DNA of 64,000 bases, from the NCBI GenBank assembly GCA_009746045.1, contig RPFO01000594.1:1198818-1262817 (forward strand), written 5' to 3'. The notes under the pieces were generated by a model, which was not told the DNA's origin, searched no databases, and saw only the letters and a program-made list of their open reading frames with translations. The position numbers and the translations under genes are program-made. This document shows positions 62,388 to 64,000 of the stretch, piece by piece (position 1 is the stretch's first letter; the number at the start of each line of letters is the position of its first letter). The stretch is from Mesostigma viride (taxonomy: Eukaryota; Streptophyta; Mesostigmatophyceae; Mesostigmatales; Mesostigmataceae).

Positions 62388-63409
62388 ATGGGTGAGAAGA
62401 AGCAGCGGACTCTGGACGACCGGGGCTGTGGGGTAAATTCCAGCCCACTGTGGTTGTTGGCAGGCTACCACGTCCCGGCCCCTCCCTCCTCCGATCCACT
62501 ATGCGCCCGGCATTGCTGATATCCGCGCAGTGCTGGAGGAGCACGTGACCTGGCCGCTGGCCGAGAAGATGACCTCGCTGAACACCACGCTCAACACGGT
62601 CGAGGCCCGGGTCTCCAACGTGGAAACCAAGGTCGTCCACAAGCTACAACCACAGTTCACGGCGCTACACACCGCGGCGCAGGCTTCGGAAACGCATGCT
62701 GCACTTGTCTCTCGCCTTAACCAGGTGGAAGGCAAGTGCGGCGTGCTCATGAAGAAGCTTGAGGCCATCACCGCCCACACCGAGGCCCTGGCCACACAGG
62801 TCCCAAAGCTAGCGGAGCAGACGGCCACCATTGCCTCCCAGCCACCCCGGCAGGATGCTGGTGACCTCCCGCTCTCCTACGTGGACCTGCTGCGGTCAGC
62901 GACCGCCTCCACCGGCCACCGACGCCATCGCCACGAAGCTCCAGGAGCTGGAGGACCACCGCCAGGCCCAGCAACGGGAGGTCACCGATCGCGCTCGCCG
63001 CGAGTGCCGAGTGGTGCTACGTCGCTTCCCCCAGAAGCCAGGTGAGACGTCAACCTCCCTTGCTGACGAGCTCAAGAACCAGCTTCTTACCCTCATGGGC
63101 CTGGTAGGTGAGGTAGAACTGCGTGGGTGCCACCGCCTTCCCCACTCACGGGACAAGGCGGCCACCCCACCAGTCCTGCTCACCTTCCTCTCCCCTGAGG
63201 ATAAGCAGCGGTTCCTCTCTCGTCGCAAGCGGTTGCACGACCTCACCTGGACGCTGGATGACGACCTAACCCCCGCTCAGCAACAGCAGCGACGCGACCT
63301 GTGGCCGGAATACCTCCGCCATAAGCAGGACCCCCAGAAGCCCAAGGTGTACTGGAGGGGCGGGGACCTGATGATCAACCACAAGATGTGGACGCCCCCA
63401 GCGGGCTAG
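62388..63409 (+). pseudogene. LINE ORF1: coiled coil, RRM-like region and C-terminal domain; two frame breaks
   Basis: MGEKKQRTLDD opens frame 1. Frame 2 continues from about 62510 with a heptad-like coiled coil (EKMTSLNTTLNTVEARVSNV, LVSRLNQVEGKCGVLMKKLE). After a break near 62905, frame 3 gives TKLQELEDHRQAQQREVTDR, VVLRRFPQKPGETSTSLADE, PPVLLTFLSPEDKQRFLSRR, WTLDDDLTPAQQQQRRDLWP and VYWRGGDLMINHKMWTPP. Coiled coil plus RRM plus basic C-terminal domain is the L1 ORF1p plan: a trimeric RNA-binding chaperone. Confidence 0.7.
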
Positions 63410-63834
63410 AATAGCAATAGCCCTAGCTTGTAACCATTGGAGTCACTGTCGCTAAGGCAGCCATGCCTAGAATGTTTGCCTAGCTGTGCCAACACACCTA
63501 GTCACGTGCCGCCAACGCACGGTACACAACCAGCCATAGCCTTAGCCTAGTTCTAGTACAGCCATGCTACGCCCTGGCTATGTTCAGATTACTTGCCCAC
63601 GCTCCTTGCTATGATATGCTCACATGGGTCTTATTGCACCCACAGTTTGCCGGATCGTTAGCCTGTCCTTTTAGCTAGCCGCGCCCGATTGCAGCTGTGG
63701 CATGCCTTTGGCATGAAGGAGACTGGGGGTCTCTGCCCTTTCTCCTGTAGTGCACACACAGGGATTAAAAGCACTTCGGTGCTCCGTGACTCCCCAACGG
63801 GAGCACGAGTTTCATTAATTAATTAATTAATTAT
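62388..63834 (+). mobile_element. ORF1-only LINE ('half-LINE'), plus strand, (TTAA)n tail
   Basis: ORF1 runs from ATG 62388 to TAG 63407-63409. It is followed by 400 bp of LINE 3' UTR (GGGATTAAAAGCACTTCGG, GCTCCGTGACTCCCCAACGG) and the ATTAATTAATTA tail at 63814-63834. The endonuclease-RT frame is absent. The organisation equals that at 26551-27575 but on a different 3' end type. Confidence 0.7.
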
Positions 63835-64000
63835 CTGAACTACTATAGGAAAGCTACGATAGTAAGACTGAGTTACAATGAGACTGATTTAATGCTGAGT
63901 GAGCTAATGCTATCCCATTCCAAATCTAACCCCCATATGAAGCGCGACAAGCGCGACAAGCGAGACATCTATGTTCTACCCTGGGGGAGCCTTGGGGGGC
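63835..64000. other. window end; no feature seen
   Basis: Short AT-rich stretch with CTGAGTGAGC and GCGCGACAAGCGCGACAAGC repeats. Too short to call. Confidence 0.3.

Overview
This window looks like nuclear DNA of a green alga, most likely a chlorophyte. The host genes are GC-rich and cut into short exons by GT-AG introns. Two of them encode chloroplast-type proteins: an SppA protease with a transit-like N-terminus and a one-helix chlorophyll-binding protein. No rRNA, intact tRNA or CRISPR is visible. The genus cannot be fixed from the sequence alone.

Layout: 1-11741 is one uninterrupted 32-bp satellite. 12235-18868 (+) holds the 3' exons of an organellar-type lysyl-tRNA synthetase whose introns are each filled with a different minisatellite; the exon for aminoacyl-tRNA synthetase motif 2 is not found. 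19596-28450 is a graveyard of nested, mostly 5'-truncated non-LTR retrotransposons (LINEs) ending in simple-repeat tails, chiefly (TTAA)n, plus a SINE-like insertion. 29336-29624 (-) is a possible terminal exon of an unknown gene. 30361-31749 is a complete non-autonomous hAT-like DNA transposon with an 8-bp target duplication, palindromic subterminal repeats and one 168-aa ORF. 31831-35210 (-) is sppA, divergent from a five-exon one-helix (HLIP/OHP-like) gene at 36010-38632 (+).

39942-55455 (-) is a longer LINE (ORF1, APE endonuclease, RT) split by a nearly intact Ty3/gypsy chromovirus-type LTR retrotransposon at 41116-51904 (+). That element has near-identical LTRs, a TCCGT target duplication, a small ORF with an RNase H1-type hybrid-binding domain ahead of gag, a probable -1 frameshift between gag and pol, a C-terminal chromodomain, and a large GC-rich ORF of unknown function after pol. 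More LINE debris follows to 57450. 58021-59517 (-) encodes a protein with a CENP-C motif. 60968-61341 is a 187-bp tandem duplication, and 62388-63834 (+) is an ORF1-only 'half-LINE'.

The most original signals are the accessory ORFs of the LTR element, the ORF-bearing hAT-like element, the LINEs arranged tail-to-tail on palindromic (TTAA)n tracts, and minisatellites that have multiplied 5' splice sites in the lysyl-tRNA synthetase gene. Exon limits were read by eye from splice consensus and frame continuity; no alignment or database search was run.
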